64,000 bases of DNA from Nocardia sp. NBC_01730 (GTDB taxonomy: Bacteria; Actinomycetota; Actinomycetes; Mycobacteriales; Mycobacteriaceae): positions 6,696,001 to 6,760,000 of the forward strand of contig NZ_CP109162.1 in NCBI RefSeq assembly GCF_035920445.1, written 5' to 3'. Below, piece by piece: positions 36,045 to 45,528 of this stretch. The notes below the pieces were generated by a model that did not search any database, was not told the DNA's origin, and was given only the letters and a program-made list of their open reading frames with translations. Numbering within the stretch: position 1 is the first letter of the stretch; the number at the start of each line of letters is the position of its first letter. A program made the position numbers and the translations under genes.

Positions 36045-37304
36045 TCACAGGTGGTCGCGTCGCTCCAGGTGCTTCAGTTGTGCGACCGATAGGGCTGCGA
36101 CGAGCAGGCAGAGGGGTATTAATCCGAATGCTGCGCGTATCCCGAGTTGATCGGCGAGGGCGCCGAGGAGGAAGGGTGCGGCCCCGAAGCCGAATGCGAT
36201 GCCGTAGGAGTTGCGTGACATGGCGAGTTCGGGCTGCTGATTCGACGTTTTCATGGTGAGGGCTACGCCGAGCGGGAAGTGCAGCGAGATACCCAATCCG
36301 CAGCAGATGAGGCCGGCCATGGCGATTTCCGGGTCGGCGGTGGACCAGAACACTGCGAATCCGGCGGCCGCGATCGTCAGTGCGGCGAACATCAAGGGTG
36401 CGGTGGGGATCCGCGCCACTACCCATCCTCCCGCGAGTCTGCCGACCAGCATGCCGCCGAGTACCGCGGACACTCCGATGGCAGCCATGTCCGCAGCCAT
36501 TCCGGTGTGTATTCGGAGTTGCTCGGGTGACCACAGCATCAGGCCCGCCTCGACGGAACCGGTGGCCAGCAGGCAAGTCCACGCCAGCCAGTATCGCCGT
36601 GGCAAGCCCTCGCTTTCGGAATGCTGTCGATCGGGAACGACGCGGATTTGGGCGGTCGAGTGTCGGTGGGTCAGCGCGGTTACCGCAGCGAGCACACAGG
36701 CGAAGACGATCGAAAGGCCCATCGCGGCGCGCCAGTCCAGTCCGGCGTCCACTGCGACGTTGATCAGCAATGGGGCGATGATCCCCATGCCGGCGCTGGC
36801 CGCGTTGGCTTCGCTGATCGCTGCTCCGGAAGTCGTTGCGTGGTGGTCGGAGAGTCCGGTGGAGACTCCGCTCAGCACGAGGATGCCGAAGCCCATAGCG
36901 ATTGCGGCAGCGACAAGGGTGCCGACCACCGATGGCGTCAGGCAGAACATTGCCACGCCGGAGGCCAGTCCGCCGAGGGCGATCGACAGTACGACAGCCA
37001 GTGGCAACCGCCGCGTCAAGTGCGGGAACAGTGCGCCGCCGATCACCGCGCCGACCGCGAGCGCCGGTCCGTACAGGCCGGCGACGGTACGGCTCAAATC
37101 CGCCTCCTGCCGGAAGAGGAGTACGGAGGGACCGAATCCGAACTGGAAATATCCGAAGGCGCCTTGTTGTGCATAGTGCAGCCAGGTGACGCGATCGCGT
37201 ACCAGGCGTGTCGTCGAGTGGCTTCGATCTATCGTCTCGGCATTTTCGAACTGGCCGGTCTGTAATTGCAATACGCTATCAAGTCCGACTGAATCGCCGC
37301 TCAA
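36045..37304 (-). CDS. Major facilitator superfamily transporter
   Basis: A 419-residue MFS protein with about 12 hydrophobic segments; the first begins near residue 42 (LHYAQQGAFGYFQFGFGPSV). The family loop after the second segment reads FPHLTRRLPLA. It is convergent with the crotonase/ligase operon with 39 bp between stops, so it may import or export a related compound, but no sequence signature tells the substrate. The start is uncertain: TTG at 37304 gives an unusual hydrophilic N-terminal stretch and a later start is possible. Confidence 0.82.
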   Translation of the reverse strand: MSGDSVGLDSVLQLQTGQFENAETIDRSHSTTRLVRDRVTWLHYAQQGAFGYFQFGFGPSVLLFRQEADLSRTVAGLYGPALAVGAVIGGALFPHLTRRLPLAVVLSIALGGLASGVAMFCLTPSVVGTLVAAAIAMGFGILVLSGVSTGLSDHHATTSGAAISEANAASAGMGIIAPLLINVAVDAGLDWRAAMGLSIVFACVLAAVTALTHRHSTAQIRVVPDRQHSESEGLPRRYWLAWTCLLATGSVEAGLMLWSPEQLRIHTGMAADMAAIGVSAVLGGMLVGRLAGGWVVARIPTAPLMFAALTIAAAGFAVFWSTADPEIAMAGLICCGLGISLHFPLGVALTMKTSNQQPELAMSRNSYGIAFGFGAAPFLLGALADQLGIRAAFGLIPLCLLVAALSVAQLKHLERRDHL

Positions 37305-37621
37305 TGAATTTCAACCTTCGTTCATTTACCCGCGAGCGTGGTGGGGCCCACTCGTCATCGCTGCTATTTCGGGGTCAGGTGCCATACTGGGCGCATGCAC
37401 TGACAAAGAGAGATCGCGGCCATGTCTGTTGATGGCCAGAAAAGCGCAGCTCGATCGATATGCTTAGGTAGTTGAAGGTTCGCCAGCGCGGGCAAAGTAC
37501 GGGTTTCGGTCAAAGCAAACCGGTCAGTCTGTCGCGCATCGAGGTGTAGTCGTGGCTTATTCTTCTCGCATCGGGTTGGCGATGTGACGCCAACTCAAAA
37601 CCTGTGTACCCGAGGTGATCG
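37305..37621. other. Promoter region before the polysaccharide genes
   Basis: No gene is supported. The region is relatively AT-rich around 37260-37330 and 37440-37610, and separates the leftward MFS gene from the rightward uxs-like gene, so it should hold both promoters. I see no long palindrome. Confidence 0.5.
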
Positions 37622-38629
37622 ATGCGTGTTCTGGTAACGGGTGGCGCTGGGTTTATCGGCTCCCATCTATGTGTGTTACTCCTCGGTCGAGGTGATCAGG
37701 TTATATGTGTGGACGACCTGTCGACCGGCAGCAGATCCAATGTCGAGTATTTGCTCGGAAATCCTTCCTTCGAATTCTATGAGGCCGATGTCAGCGCCGG
37801 ACTCGACGTCGGGGGCGAGGTTTCCGCGGTTGTGCATCTGGCCAGCCCGGCCTCCCCACCCGACTATCACCGGCTGCCACTCGAGACGCTAGCGGTCGGA
37901 AGCCGTGGAACGGAGAACGCACTGCGGCTGGCGCACCGACACGGGGCTCGCTTCGTGTTGGCATCGACCAGTGAGGTCTACGGTGACCCACTGGTGCATC
38001 CGCAGCGTGAAGAGTATTGGGGCAACGTCAATCCGATCGGCCCACGTAGCGTGTACGACGAAGCCAAACGGTTCGCCGAGGCGATTACCGCGGCCTACCG
38101 ACGGACGCTGGGCGTGGATACCGGTGTGATTCGGATCTTCAATACTTACGGTCCTCGGATGCGTCCGCATGATGGTCGCGTGGTGACGAGCTTTATCACG
38201 CAGGCTCTGAATGGTGACCCGCTGACCATCTACGGCGACGGGAGTCAAACCCGAAGCTTCTGCTACGTCGATGATCTCATCCGCGGCATCGTCGCCATGA
38301 TCGACTCGTCCGAGCCGGGCCCGGTCAACCTGGGCAACCCGAATGAACGTACCGTGGCCGAACTCGCCGAGCTGGTCTCGGCGATCACCGGCGCCCGCTC
38401 GCCCATCGAGTACCACCCGCTGCCGACCGACGACCCGACTCGACGTCGCCCGGATATCACCAAGGCGCTCACGACCCTCGGCTGGTCACCGCGAGTCGAT
38501 ATCGAGGACGGTTTGCGCCGCACGGTGGAGTGGTTCCGGTCCAGGCCGGAGGAGGTGGCCGCGGCCGCCGCCGCCGTTGCCGGCGGGCAATGCGACAACC
38601 TGTTGCCGGAATACCAGGAACAGCTGTGA
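37622..38629 (+). CDS. NAD-dependent sugar-nucleotide epimerase/decarboxylase (UDP-glucuronate decarboxylase-like)
   Basis: A 335-residue extended short-chain dehydrogenase. NAD-binding GGAGFIGSH is at residues 7-15, the catalytic Ser/Thr region at [10 protein letters not shown], and the YxxxK pair in SVYDEAKR near 143-150. [25 protein letters not shown] sequence with an Asp-Glu after Tyr is close to the Uxs group, which turns UDP-glucuronate into UDP-xylose. The UDP-glucose dehydrogenase gene at 40684 supplies its expected substrate. The stop overlaps the glycosyltransferase start (GTGA). A 4-epimerase reading cannot be excluded. Confidence 0.8.
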   Translation: MRVLVTGGAGFIGSHLCVLLLGRGDQVICVDDLSTGSRSNVEYLLGNPSFEFYEADVSAGLDVGGEVSAVVHLASPASPPDYHRLPLETLAVGSRGTENALRLAHRHGARFVLASTSEVYGDPLVHPQREEYWGNVNPIGPRSVYDEAKRFAEAITAAYRRTLGVDTGVIRIFNTYGPRMRPHDGRVVTSFITQALNGDPLTIYGDGSQTRSFCYVDDLIRGIVAMIDSSEPGPVNLGNPNERTVAELAELVSAITGARSPIEYHPLPTDDPTRRRPDITKALTTLGWSPRVDIEDGLRRTVEWFRSRPEEVAAAAAAVAGGQCDNLLPEYQEQL

Positions 38630-40518
38630 ACCCACTCGGTCCTACACAGTCACAGACCCGGGCTCACCGGGACTCCGATGATCGAGACCGCACTGCGGCG
38701 ATCCGACGACTGTCCGGCGGCAATGTCACCGAGATCTCTTCGCGTGGACCGATATTCGATCGTGGCACGAAACCGCAACGGACTTTCCATCCGAAGACCT
38801 TCGTGCCAGCGCTGCAGCTCCCGGAGCGCATCCTCGTCGCAGGCCTGACCATCGGTTGGCTCGCCGGTGTCCTGGCCTTCTGGTGGTGGTGGCTGCGGCC
38901 CGAAAACCGGGTGGGATGGATCGGGTTCCTCGTCGCCAGCACGGTACCGCTGTACCTGTCGTGGGAGCCGCTGTCCTATCTCGCCGCGGCGAACCGGCTG
39001 TGGCAAGTCGATCGGCGATTGCCGGTGCCCAAGCTTCGGGTTGCGTTTGTCGTCACCCGTGCACCGTCGGAACCATGGGACGTCGCGCGGACAACGCTGT
39101 CGTCGATGCTGGCGCAAGAGTTCCCGTACCCCTACGACGTGTGGCTGTGCGACGAGCAGCCGACCGCAGAGGTGGCCGATTGGTGTGCGGCGCACGGCGT
39201 CCAGGTTTCCAGTCGATTCGGTGTCGAGGAATACCACTGTGACGCCTGGCCCCGCCGCACTCGGGGCAAGGAGGGCAACCTCGCGTACTTCTACGATCGT
39301 GTCGGGTACGAGAATTATGACGTCGCAGTCCACGTCGACTGCGATCACGTGCCGGACTCGACCACGCTGGCCGAGATGGTCCGGCCGTTCGGCGATCCCG
39401 CCGTCGGTTATGTCGCGGCACCGAATAATTGCGATCGCAACGCGGCCAGTTCTTGGTCGGCTCGGGGACGGGTGCATCGCGAAGCGTACTTCCACGGTCC
39501 TGTTCAGCTGGGTCACAACCGTGGACTGGCGCCCATTCCCATCGGCTCTCTCTGGGCGCTCAGAACACAGTCCCTCGCTGAGATCGGTGGTATCGGTCCA
39601 GAGCTCCTGGAAGACTTCTCGACCGGTTTCCTGCTCGAATCAGCGGGTTGGCGCGGCGCCTTCGCCATTGCGGCCGGTACACACGGGAATGGGCCACTGA
39701 CGTTTTCGGCGATGCTGGTCCAAGAATTTCAATGGACACGAAGCCTGACCATCCTGTTGTTGCGGGTGGTGCCGCTACATTTCGGCCGCCTCAGTTGGCG
39801 GTTGCGGTTGCGGTATCTGTACGCGATGCTTTTTCACTCCGCGTTGATCGTGGCCATCGGATGCGGCACAGCGGTCCTGGTGATCAGTGCCGTCACCGGG
39901 GTGGAGTGGTTCGCCGCCAACCCGGTTCTGGTGCTCCTGTACTGGGTGGCCAATTCGCTCTGGCTCGTCCTGGGCACTGCGGTGTTGCGGAGAGCCGGAC
40001 TGCTCCGGCCGATCGATACACCGATCCTGAGCTGGGAGAACTGGCTGTATCGCCTGACCAGGTGGCCGTTCATCGCCCGGGGAGTGGGTGCGGCGGTCCG
40101 GCAACTGTTCCGGCCCGGCACGATCACGACCAAGGTGACTCCCAAAGAGGCAGGCGGGCTCGAGCCGCTTCCGTTCAAACTGATCGCACCTTATGCCGTG
40201 ATCGGAATGACGTTGGCCGCTGCCGCGCTCATCGGCGAGTTGTCCGGCGCGACGGCAAGTTACGTCTTCCTTTCGCTATCGGGGGCGGTGGTCTTTATCG
40301 CGGTGACGTTCGCAGTATGTCTGCTACATGCCGCGGAAACCGTCAAGGCGGCTGGAGTGAGTTCTCGCCGTGCTATCGAGAACGTGGCTGACCCCGTTGT
40401 CGATAGCTGCACCCACGATTGCTCCCGCCACTGCGGCGATGGCCATGTTTGTGGTTCGGAAGTGAATGTAGAAAGGCAAGGAGACTCCTTATCGGATCGT
40501 GGATCGCCGCCCCGATGA
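38626..40518 (+). CDS. Membrane-embedded processive glycosyltransferase, family 2 (cellulose-synthase-like)
   Basis: A 630-residue polysaccharide synthase. Two membrane segments near 65-115 precede the catalytic domain, with LCDEQP near 177, the metal-binding VDCDHVP near 237, the acid/base LLEDFSTGF near 327 and QEFQWTRS near 366 in place of the classical QxxRW. Several membrane segments follow (about 395-590). This is the plan of cellulose/hyaluronan synthases: polymerisation and export by one protein. It is coupled to the uxs-like gene and followed by UDP-glucose dehydrogenase, so UDP-xylose or UDP-glucuronate are plausible donors. The last 45 residues (Cys-rich, running into a galE remnant in another frame) look non-native. 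Confidence 0.85.
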   Translation: MNPLGPTQSQTRAHRDSDDRDRTAAIRRLSGGNVTEISSRGPIFDRGTKPQRTFHPKTFVPALQLPERILVAGLTIGWLAGVLAFWWWWLRPENRVGWIGFLVASTVPLYLSWEPLSYLAAANRLWQVDRRLPVPKLRVAFVVTRAPSEPWDVARTTLSSMLAQEFPYPYDVWLCDEQPTAEVADWCAAHGVQVSSRFGVEEYHCDAWPRRTRGKEGNLAYFYDRVGYENYDVAVHVDCDHVPDSTTLAEMVRPFGDPAVGYVAAPNNCDRNAASSWSARGRVHREAYFHGPVQLGHNRGLAPIPIGSLWALRTQSLAEIGGIGPELLEDFSTGFLLESAGWRGAFAIAAGTHGNGPLTFSAMLVQEFQWTRSLTILLLRVVPLHFGRLSWRLRLRYLYAMLFHSALIVAIGCGTAVLVISAVTGVEWFAANPVLVLLYWVANSLWLVLGTAVLRRAGLLRPIDTPILSWENWLYRLTRWPFIARGVGAAVRQLFRPGTITTKVTPKEAGGLEPLPFKLIAPYAVIGMTLAAAALIGELSGATASYVFLSLSGAVVFIAVTFAVCLLHAAETVKAAGVSSRRAIENVADPVVDSCTHDCSRHCGDGHVCGSEVNVERQGDSLSDRGSPPR

Positions 40519-40612
40519 CGTGGCGCGCCTCATCGCCGACGTGAGCCGGGTCGAGCGGAAATGGGGTTGGCGAACCACCGAAATCTGGCCGCTATATGCA
40601 AATGACGCGTAA
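40472..40612 (+). pseudogene. C-terminal remnant of a UDP-sugar 4-epimerase (galE-like)
   Basis: The frame from 40472 reads [20 protein letters not shown], then IADVSRVERKWGWRTTE, and ends at TAA 40610-40612. This is the C-terminal end typical of GalE. A stop immediately precedes it and the rest of the gene is missing. It overlaps the end of the glycosyltransferase frame, so a galE that once stood here was probably deleted in a way that also altered the transferase C-terminus. Confidence 0.75.
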
Positions 40613-40683
40613 CGGTTTCAACGGCTCAACCAACGGCTACGACGGGTTGTCCAACACCCCGATTTTCCATTCAGGAGAACGAC

Positions 40684-41997
40684 ATGCGGATTACTGTGAT
40701 CGGAACAGGATATCTGGGAGCGGTCCATGCCGCCTGCATGGCCGACATCGGTCATGAAGTACTCGGTGTCGACCTCGATGCCGGCAAGATCGAAGTGCTT
40801 GCCGCGGGCCGAGCGCCATTCTTCGAACCCGGCCTTTCCGAGGTGCTGGAGCGCAACGTCAGCTCCGGCAAGCTGCGATTCACGACATCGCTGGTCGAAG
40901 CCGCCGAGTTCGGCGACGTCCATTTCGTTTGCGTCGGTACTCCGCAGGAGCGGGGCTCATACGCCGCGGACCTGCGGCATGTGCACGCCGTGATCGACGG
41001 GTTGGCGCCCCATCTGGACCGGGAGACCTTGATTGTCGGCAAGTCCACCGTGCCGGTCGGGACCGCGGCCGCGCTGGCGATCCGGGTGGCTCGGCTCGCA
41101 CCCGCCGAGGTCGAGGTGGCCTGGAACCCGGAATTCCTTCGGGAAGGTTTCGCGGTGCAGGACACACTGAGGCCGGACCGACTGGTAGTCGGCGTCCAAT
41201 CGGCTGAGGCCGACGCGATCCTGCGTTCGGTTTACGCGCCGATACTGGAACAGGGGATCCCGTACATCTCGACGGATCTGGCCACCGCGGAGTTGGTCAA
41301 GGTCTCGGCGAATGCCTTTCTGGCGACGAAGATTTCGTTCATCAATGCGATCGCCGATGTGTGTGAGGCAGCCGGTGCGGATGTGGTCACGCTCGCCGAT
41401 GCGATCGGTCATGACGACCGCATCGGACGCCGATTCCTGTCCGCGGGACTCGGTTTCGGCGGTGGCTGCTTGCCGAAGGATATCCGTGCATTCACCGCCC
41501 GCGCCAAAGAGCTGGGCGTCGGTGAGTCATTGGGTTTCCTGAAAGAGGTCGACGAGATCAACATGCGGCGCCGGGAACACGTGGTCGAGGTGGCTCGGCA
41601 GCTGGTCGGTGGCTCGTTCCTCGGGTGCAACGTCGCGGTGCTGGGTGCTGCGTTCAAACCGGACAGCGACGATGTCCGGGATTCTCCGGCGCTCAACGTG
41701 GCGGCCGCGATCCAGCTGCGCGGCGGCCGGGTCCGAGTGCACGACCCCGAAGCACTCGACAACGCGCGCGCGGTGTTTCCTGGGCTCGACTACGCCCGCG
41801 AGGTGGCCAAGGCGTGTGAGCATGCCGACATCGTGCTCCATCTGACCGAGTGGAAGGAATACCGGGAACTGGATCCGGCGGAACTCGCCAAGACCGTAAG
41901 CCACCCACGCATTCTCGACGGGCGCAACGTGCTGTCGCTGGATTCCTGGCGCGCTGCCGGCTGGACGATCCGCGGACTCGGGCGGGCCGCCGCCTGA
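40684..41997 (+). CDS. ugd: UDP-glucose 6-dehydrogenase
   Basis: A 437-residue nucleotide-sugar dehydrogenase. NAD-binding GTGYLG is at 7-12, VGTPQERG and KSTVPVGT follow, NPEFLREG is near 148, and the catalytic cysteine lies in GFGGGCLPKD near 258-267. AFKPDSDDVRDSP marks the C-terminal domain. It oxidises UDP-glucose twice to UDP-glucuronate. CAGGAGAA precedes the ATG. Together with the uxs-like gene it forms the two-step route to UDP-xylose beside the polymerising transferase. Confidence 0.9.
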   Translation: MRITVIGTGYLGAVHAACMADIGHEVLGVDLDAGKIEVLAAGRAPFFEPGLSEVLERNVSSGKLRFTTSLVEAAEFGDVHFVCVGTPQERGSYAADLRHVHAVIDGLAPHLDRETLIVGKSTVPVGTAAALAIRVARLAPAEVEVAWNPEFLREGFAVQDTLRPDRLVVGVQSAEADAILRSVYAPILEQGIPYISTDLATAELVKVSANAFLATKISFINAIADVCEAAGADVVTLADAIGHDDRIGRRFLSAGLGFGGGCLPKDIRAFTARAKELGVGESLGFLKEVDEINMRRREHVVEVARQLVGGSFLGCNVAVLGAAFKPDSDDVRDSPALNVAAAIQLRGGRVRVHDPEALDNARAVFPGLDYAREVAKACEHADIVLHLTEWKEYRELDPAELAKTVSHPRILDGRNVLSLDSWRAAGWTIRGLGRAAA

Positions 41998-42000
41998 GTT

Positions 42001-42054
42001 GCCGCTGGCGAGGTTTCGTATCGGCGGCGTGCCCGTCGGTACGAAACCAGCGGC
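42001..42054. terminator. Bidirectional terminator
   Basis: GGTTTCGTA (42012-42020) pairs with TACGAAACC (42040-42048), and outer GCCGCT (42001-42006) with AGCGGC (42049-42054), with a small bulge. It sits between the convergent ugd and SARP-type genes. Confidence 0.7.
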
Positions 42055-42060
42055 CGTTCT

Positions 42061-44109
42061 TCAGGATGCGGCTTCGGATCGGGGCTCCTCGTCTCGCACA
42101 AGCGCGCACGCATAATCCCTGAGCAGACGATGTAGCCGATAGTGATTCCTGCTCACGACGGTGATCAGATTCTCGTCGGCCAGACGGTCCATGAGCAGCT
42201 GAGTATGCGAGGGGGGGAGCCGCATCAGTGTGGCAACGTAGTCGGTGATGAAGCCGTCGCGGGCCAGCAGGCCGAGAAATCGAAACATCCGTTGCTCGTC
42301 CGCGCTGAGCGATCGATAGGACAGATCGAACGCCGACCGCAATCGCCTGCTTCCGGCGGCGAGTTCGTTGAGCAGCCCCCCGGTGTCCTCGAGTTGTTCG
42401 GCGAGATCCGCTACTGTCCACGTCGGACGGGATTGCAGGCGGTGTGCGGCAATCGCCAATGCCAGCGGGAGACGGCCGCACAGCTCCACCAAGCTGCGGG
42501 TGGCGTCCGGTTCGGCCTGCACCCGCTTCGCGCCGACCGCCAGTATCAACATCTCCTCCGCCTCGGCAGGTGTGAATGTCGACAGGAGCAGTGTTCTGGC
42601 GCCGTCCAATGCCAATGTTCGCCTGCTGGTGATCAGTACCAGACTGGTAGGACCGGCAGGCAAGAGCGGCAGCACTTGGTCTTCGAACCCGGCGTTGTCC
42701 AGAATTATCAAGGTGTTTTTGCCGTACAACCGATCCCGGTACATGGCCGCTCGCTCGGCCGAGCCGGGCGGGATCTGTTCGCTGGGCACTCCCAGCTGCC
42801 GAAGGAACGTTGCCAGGACCGACGAGGGGTCCGCGGGTGACTGAGCGGCATGCCCCTGTAGGTCCATGTATAGCTGGCCGTCACCGTAACGGCCTTCCCT
42901 CCGCAGCCGGTGCGCGGCATGCACTGCGAGCCGCGTCTTCCCGATGCCAGCCATCCCCTCGATCACGAAGACGGGTGCCGAGGTGTCGGCGTTGTCGGCG
43001 GAGGATCCGTTCAACAGTTGCTGAAGCTCCGCCTTTCGGCCGATGAAATCGGCGATATTCGGCGGCAATTGGTGATGCGCGCTTACCGGCGTGAACTCGG
43101 GCTGGCCTACTTCCTGCCGTAACACACGCTGATAGGCGGCAGTGAGTTCGGGCCTGGGATCGGCGCCGAGTTCCGATGCCAAGCGCCGCCGCAGGGTGTC
43201 GAAGACATTGAGCGCGGCAGCCTGTTGCCCACTACCCGCGAGCGCGATCATCAACGCCGCATGAATGGTTTCGTGCAGGGGATCGGCGTCGGCCACCTGC
43301 TGCAATAGCGGAAGTACTTCCTGGTACGACCCCAAATCCGCGGCAACGGAGGCATATTCGACCACAACCGCTCGGTATTCGCGGATGAGTGCCAACACGA
43401 TCGGGTGCGTCTGCAACGCGACGATGCCGTCGAGCGGATCGCCGCGCCACAGCGCGATGGCTTCGGCGAACAGACCGCACGCCGCACTGAGGTCCCTGTC
43501 GTCGCGGGTCTGCCGCGCGCGGGTGACGAGCCGACGGAATACCAGCAGATCGTGCTGATACTCGGTCACGGAGAGCTGGTAGCCGCTGCGAGTCACCGGA
43601 ATCGGCTGTGATCGGTAATCGTCGGCGATGCTCGGCTGCAGGCGCCGCCGAAGTCGGGAGACCCGCGACTGCAGCAGGTTCGATGTGCCGTAGGCCGGCC
43701 GCACATCCCAGAGCGCATCGAGCAATGCGCCGCGAGTCACGGAAACATTCGGTGTCAGCGCGAGCAATCCCAACAGTACGTGCTGGGCCTCCGACCCCGG
43801 ATCGATCAGTCTGCCGTCGACCGATACTCGCAGTGATCCCAGTATCTCGACCCTCAGCCGGCCCGCTTGGCGGTGTTCATTGTTTGCCTGGCGTACCAGA
43901 TCATCGAACTCGTAACGGGACAGCCCGAACGCATCGGCTAGCCTGCGCAGCGTGGAAGCGCGCGGGCGGACTACTCGGCCCTGTTCGATATCGCGCAGTC
44001 CGCCGACGCTCAACCCGGCGAGTTCCGCTGCGGCATGTTGATTGAGACCGGCACGCCGCCGGAAGTGTTGGATGCTGTCGGCGAGCTGGCCACCAGCAGT
44101 CAGCGACAC
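42061..44109 (-). CDS. Fused regulator: XRE helix-turn-helix, SARP/BTAD and NB-ARC ATPase
   Basis: A 682-residue AfsR-type activator with an extra N-terminal XRE-type HTH (about 10-65, GLNQHAAAELAGLSVGGLRD). Then come an OmpR-like winged helix (about 80-170), the bacterial transcriptional activation domain BTAD (about 175-320), and an NB-ARC ATPase with P-loop GMAGIGKTRLA near 380 and Walker B LIILDNA. Two DNA-binding modules in one chain are unusual. GTG at 44109 is preferred because GGAAGGG lies 8 bases upstream; ATG at 44145 would start almost at a TATAAAT -10-like element (44146-44152). It is convergent with the polysaccharide genes; its target is unknown. Confidence 0.85.
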   Translation of the reverse strand: MSLTAGGQLADSIQHFRRRAGLNQHAAAELAGLSVGGLRDIEQGRVVRPRASTLRRLADAFGLSRYEFDDLVRQANNEHRQAGRLRVEILGSLRVSVDGRLIDPGSEAQHVLLGLLALTPNVSVTRGALLDALWDVRPAYGTSNLLQSRVSRLRRRLQPSIADDYRSQPIPVTRSGYQLSVTEYQHDLLVFRRLVTRARQTRDDRDLSAACGLFAEAIALWRGDPLDGIVALQTHPIVLALIREYRAVVVEYASVAADLGSYQEVLPLLQQVADADPLHETIHAALMIALAGSGQQAAALNVFDTLRRRLASELGADPRPELTAAYQRVLRQEVGQPEFTPVSAHHQLPPNIADFIGRKAELQQLLNGSSADNADTSAPVFVIEGMAGIGKTRLAVHAAHRLRREGRYGDGQLYMDLQGHAAQSPADPSSVLATFLRQLGVPSEQIPPGSAERAAMYRDRLYGKNTLIILDNAGFEDQVLPLLPAGPTSLVLITSRRTLALDGARTLLLSTFTPAEAEEMLILAVGAKRVQAEPDATRSLVELCGRLPLALAIAAHRLQSRPTWTVADLAEQLEDTGGLLNELAAGSRRLRSAFDLSYRSLSADEQRMFRFLGLLARDGFITDYVATLMRLPPSHTQLLMDRLADENLITVVSRNHYRLHRLLRDYACALVRDEEPRSEAAS

Positions 44110-44329
44110 ATCGATCACCCTTCCAAGCACGACAGCGGCCGCCATATTTATAGATCAGAAGCCGCGTTGCTCGATCCGGTTCGTGGTGGTCCGGTCGGAG
44201 ACACCATCAATGTCCGGTTCATTGTTGCACCGCAACCGGAAAGACGCTGATCTCGCGCCGGAAAAGTCGACGCGGGATCAGCACAGGGCATCGAGGCCGG
44301 GCTCAGTCGGGAGGCTCCGTTTTCGGGCA

Positions 44330-44991
44330 TCATGGCCGAACCAGCTCGTAGGACGTGCTGCGGCCGCCGGAGCCCGACCGCTGTAGGGCGCCCAGGTCGA
44401 CCACTTCGTTGATGTCCCGGAGTGCGGTGTCCTGCGAGCATTTCGTGATGACCGCCCACTCGCGGGTGGTGAGCTTGCCGCTGACCCCGTCCAGTAGACG
44501 GTTGAGCATGGTGATGTGGCGGGCGTTCACCGCGGTTTGTACCCAGTGGCGCCAGAACCGAGCCTTTGCCAGGACCGTGTCGATGGTGTCGTCGGCATCG
44601 GCAGTGGCGCGCTGCGGCGCGTCGAGGAACCAGAGAAGCCATTGGGTCACGTCGAGTGTGCCCTTTTGAGTGCGCCTCCACGCCGTCCGCGTGCCGGTCG
44701 GCCGGAACGACCGCGCCTATGTCCACGCCGAGGTGACGCGCGATGGAAGAACGGACCGATGCGGCGTCGAGCAGATCGCCTTCGATCTCGCTGGTCTTGA
44801 CCACGTCCACGGTGAGGGCGGCCAGGCTGGCTTGCTCCTGGACCGTATCGTCGGTATCGGCGAGCCTGCCGAGGAGGTGTCCGTGTTGATGTGCGACTTC
44901 GGCTATCGAGCCGGGCGAGGCGGGCGGCGTCGTACCTCAGGTCAGGCCAGTCGGGGTCCTGCCAGATGTACCTGCGGTATCTGTCCGCCAT
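44330..44991 (-). pseudogene. Fic-family protein with DUF4172 N-terminus, decayed
   Basis: Three frames hold pieces of one Fic protein. From 44991: RYIWQDPDWPDLRYDAARLA, the DUF4172 start. A second frame around 44900-44680 continues HQHGHLLGRL, VDVVKTSEIEGDLLDAASVR and ARHLGVDIGAVVPADRH. A third frame (44650-44330) has VLAKARFWRHW, LNRLLDGVSGKLTTREW and KCSQDTALRDINEVV, the winged-helix end. The Fic catalytic core HPFxxGNGR, about 150-200 residues, is missing between them. One frameshift and one internal deletion explain the structure. Confidence 0.8.
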
Positions 44992-45081
44992 GCGGTGGTC
45001 GTACCCCTTATTCGCCGCAGAATATGCGGTGAATAGGGGGTATGCCTCTAGCTCCGTGCAAATGATATCCTGCGGGAGTGT

Positions 45082-45522
45082 TCAGATCTCCTTGTAGATC
45101 GCCAACACGTTCTTCACAGCCTCCGTCACTGGCGGATCTTCGGACAGGCTGGTCCAGGTGTATACGTCGTGTTCGGTCAGCTTGACCGGTTCGGGATCGA
45201 CCACGTCTACCGTGAAGTTGAACTGTCGGCTCTTCTTGCCGCTGCCTGATTGGTAGTCGAACTCGCCAAGGTAGTTTCGGATGCGCGCGATCTCCAGCCC
45301 GGTTTCTTCCTTCACCTCACGGACGAGCGCTTGATCGAGGGCTTCGCCCGAAGCGACCTTGCCGCTCGGCAGCTCCCAGATGCCGCCCATGAAATCGTCA
45401 GCGGGTCGTTGCAACAGCAGCACCTTGCCTTCGTGCGCAACCACGGCGCCGACGACGAGCTGTTGCACCTCATCGCGTACGGCCGCACTGGCCAGCTTCT
45501 CCGACAGCGTGGTTTCGATCAT
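45082..45522 (-). CDS. NUDIX hydrolase
   Basis: A 146-residue NUDIX protein. The box GKVASGEALDQALVREVKEE, followed by TGL, matches GX5EX7REUXEEXGU, and GGIWELPSGK precedes it as in MutT-like enzymes that hydrolyse nucleoside diphosphate derivatives. ATG at 45522 (RBS AGGATAGGG) is preferred; TTG at 45525 is adjacent. It begins 6 bases after the stop of the truncated DegT frame, so both once formed an operon. Confidence 0.85.
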   Translation of the reverse strand: MIETTLSEKLASAAVRDEVQQLVVGAVVAHEGKVLLLQRPADDFMGGIWELPSGKVASGEALDQALVREVKEETGLEIARIRNYLGEFDYQSGSGKKSRQFNFTVDVVDPEPVKLTEHDVYTWTSLSEDPPVTEAVKNVLAIYKEI

Positions 45523-45528
45523 CAATCC

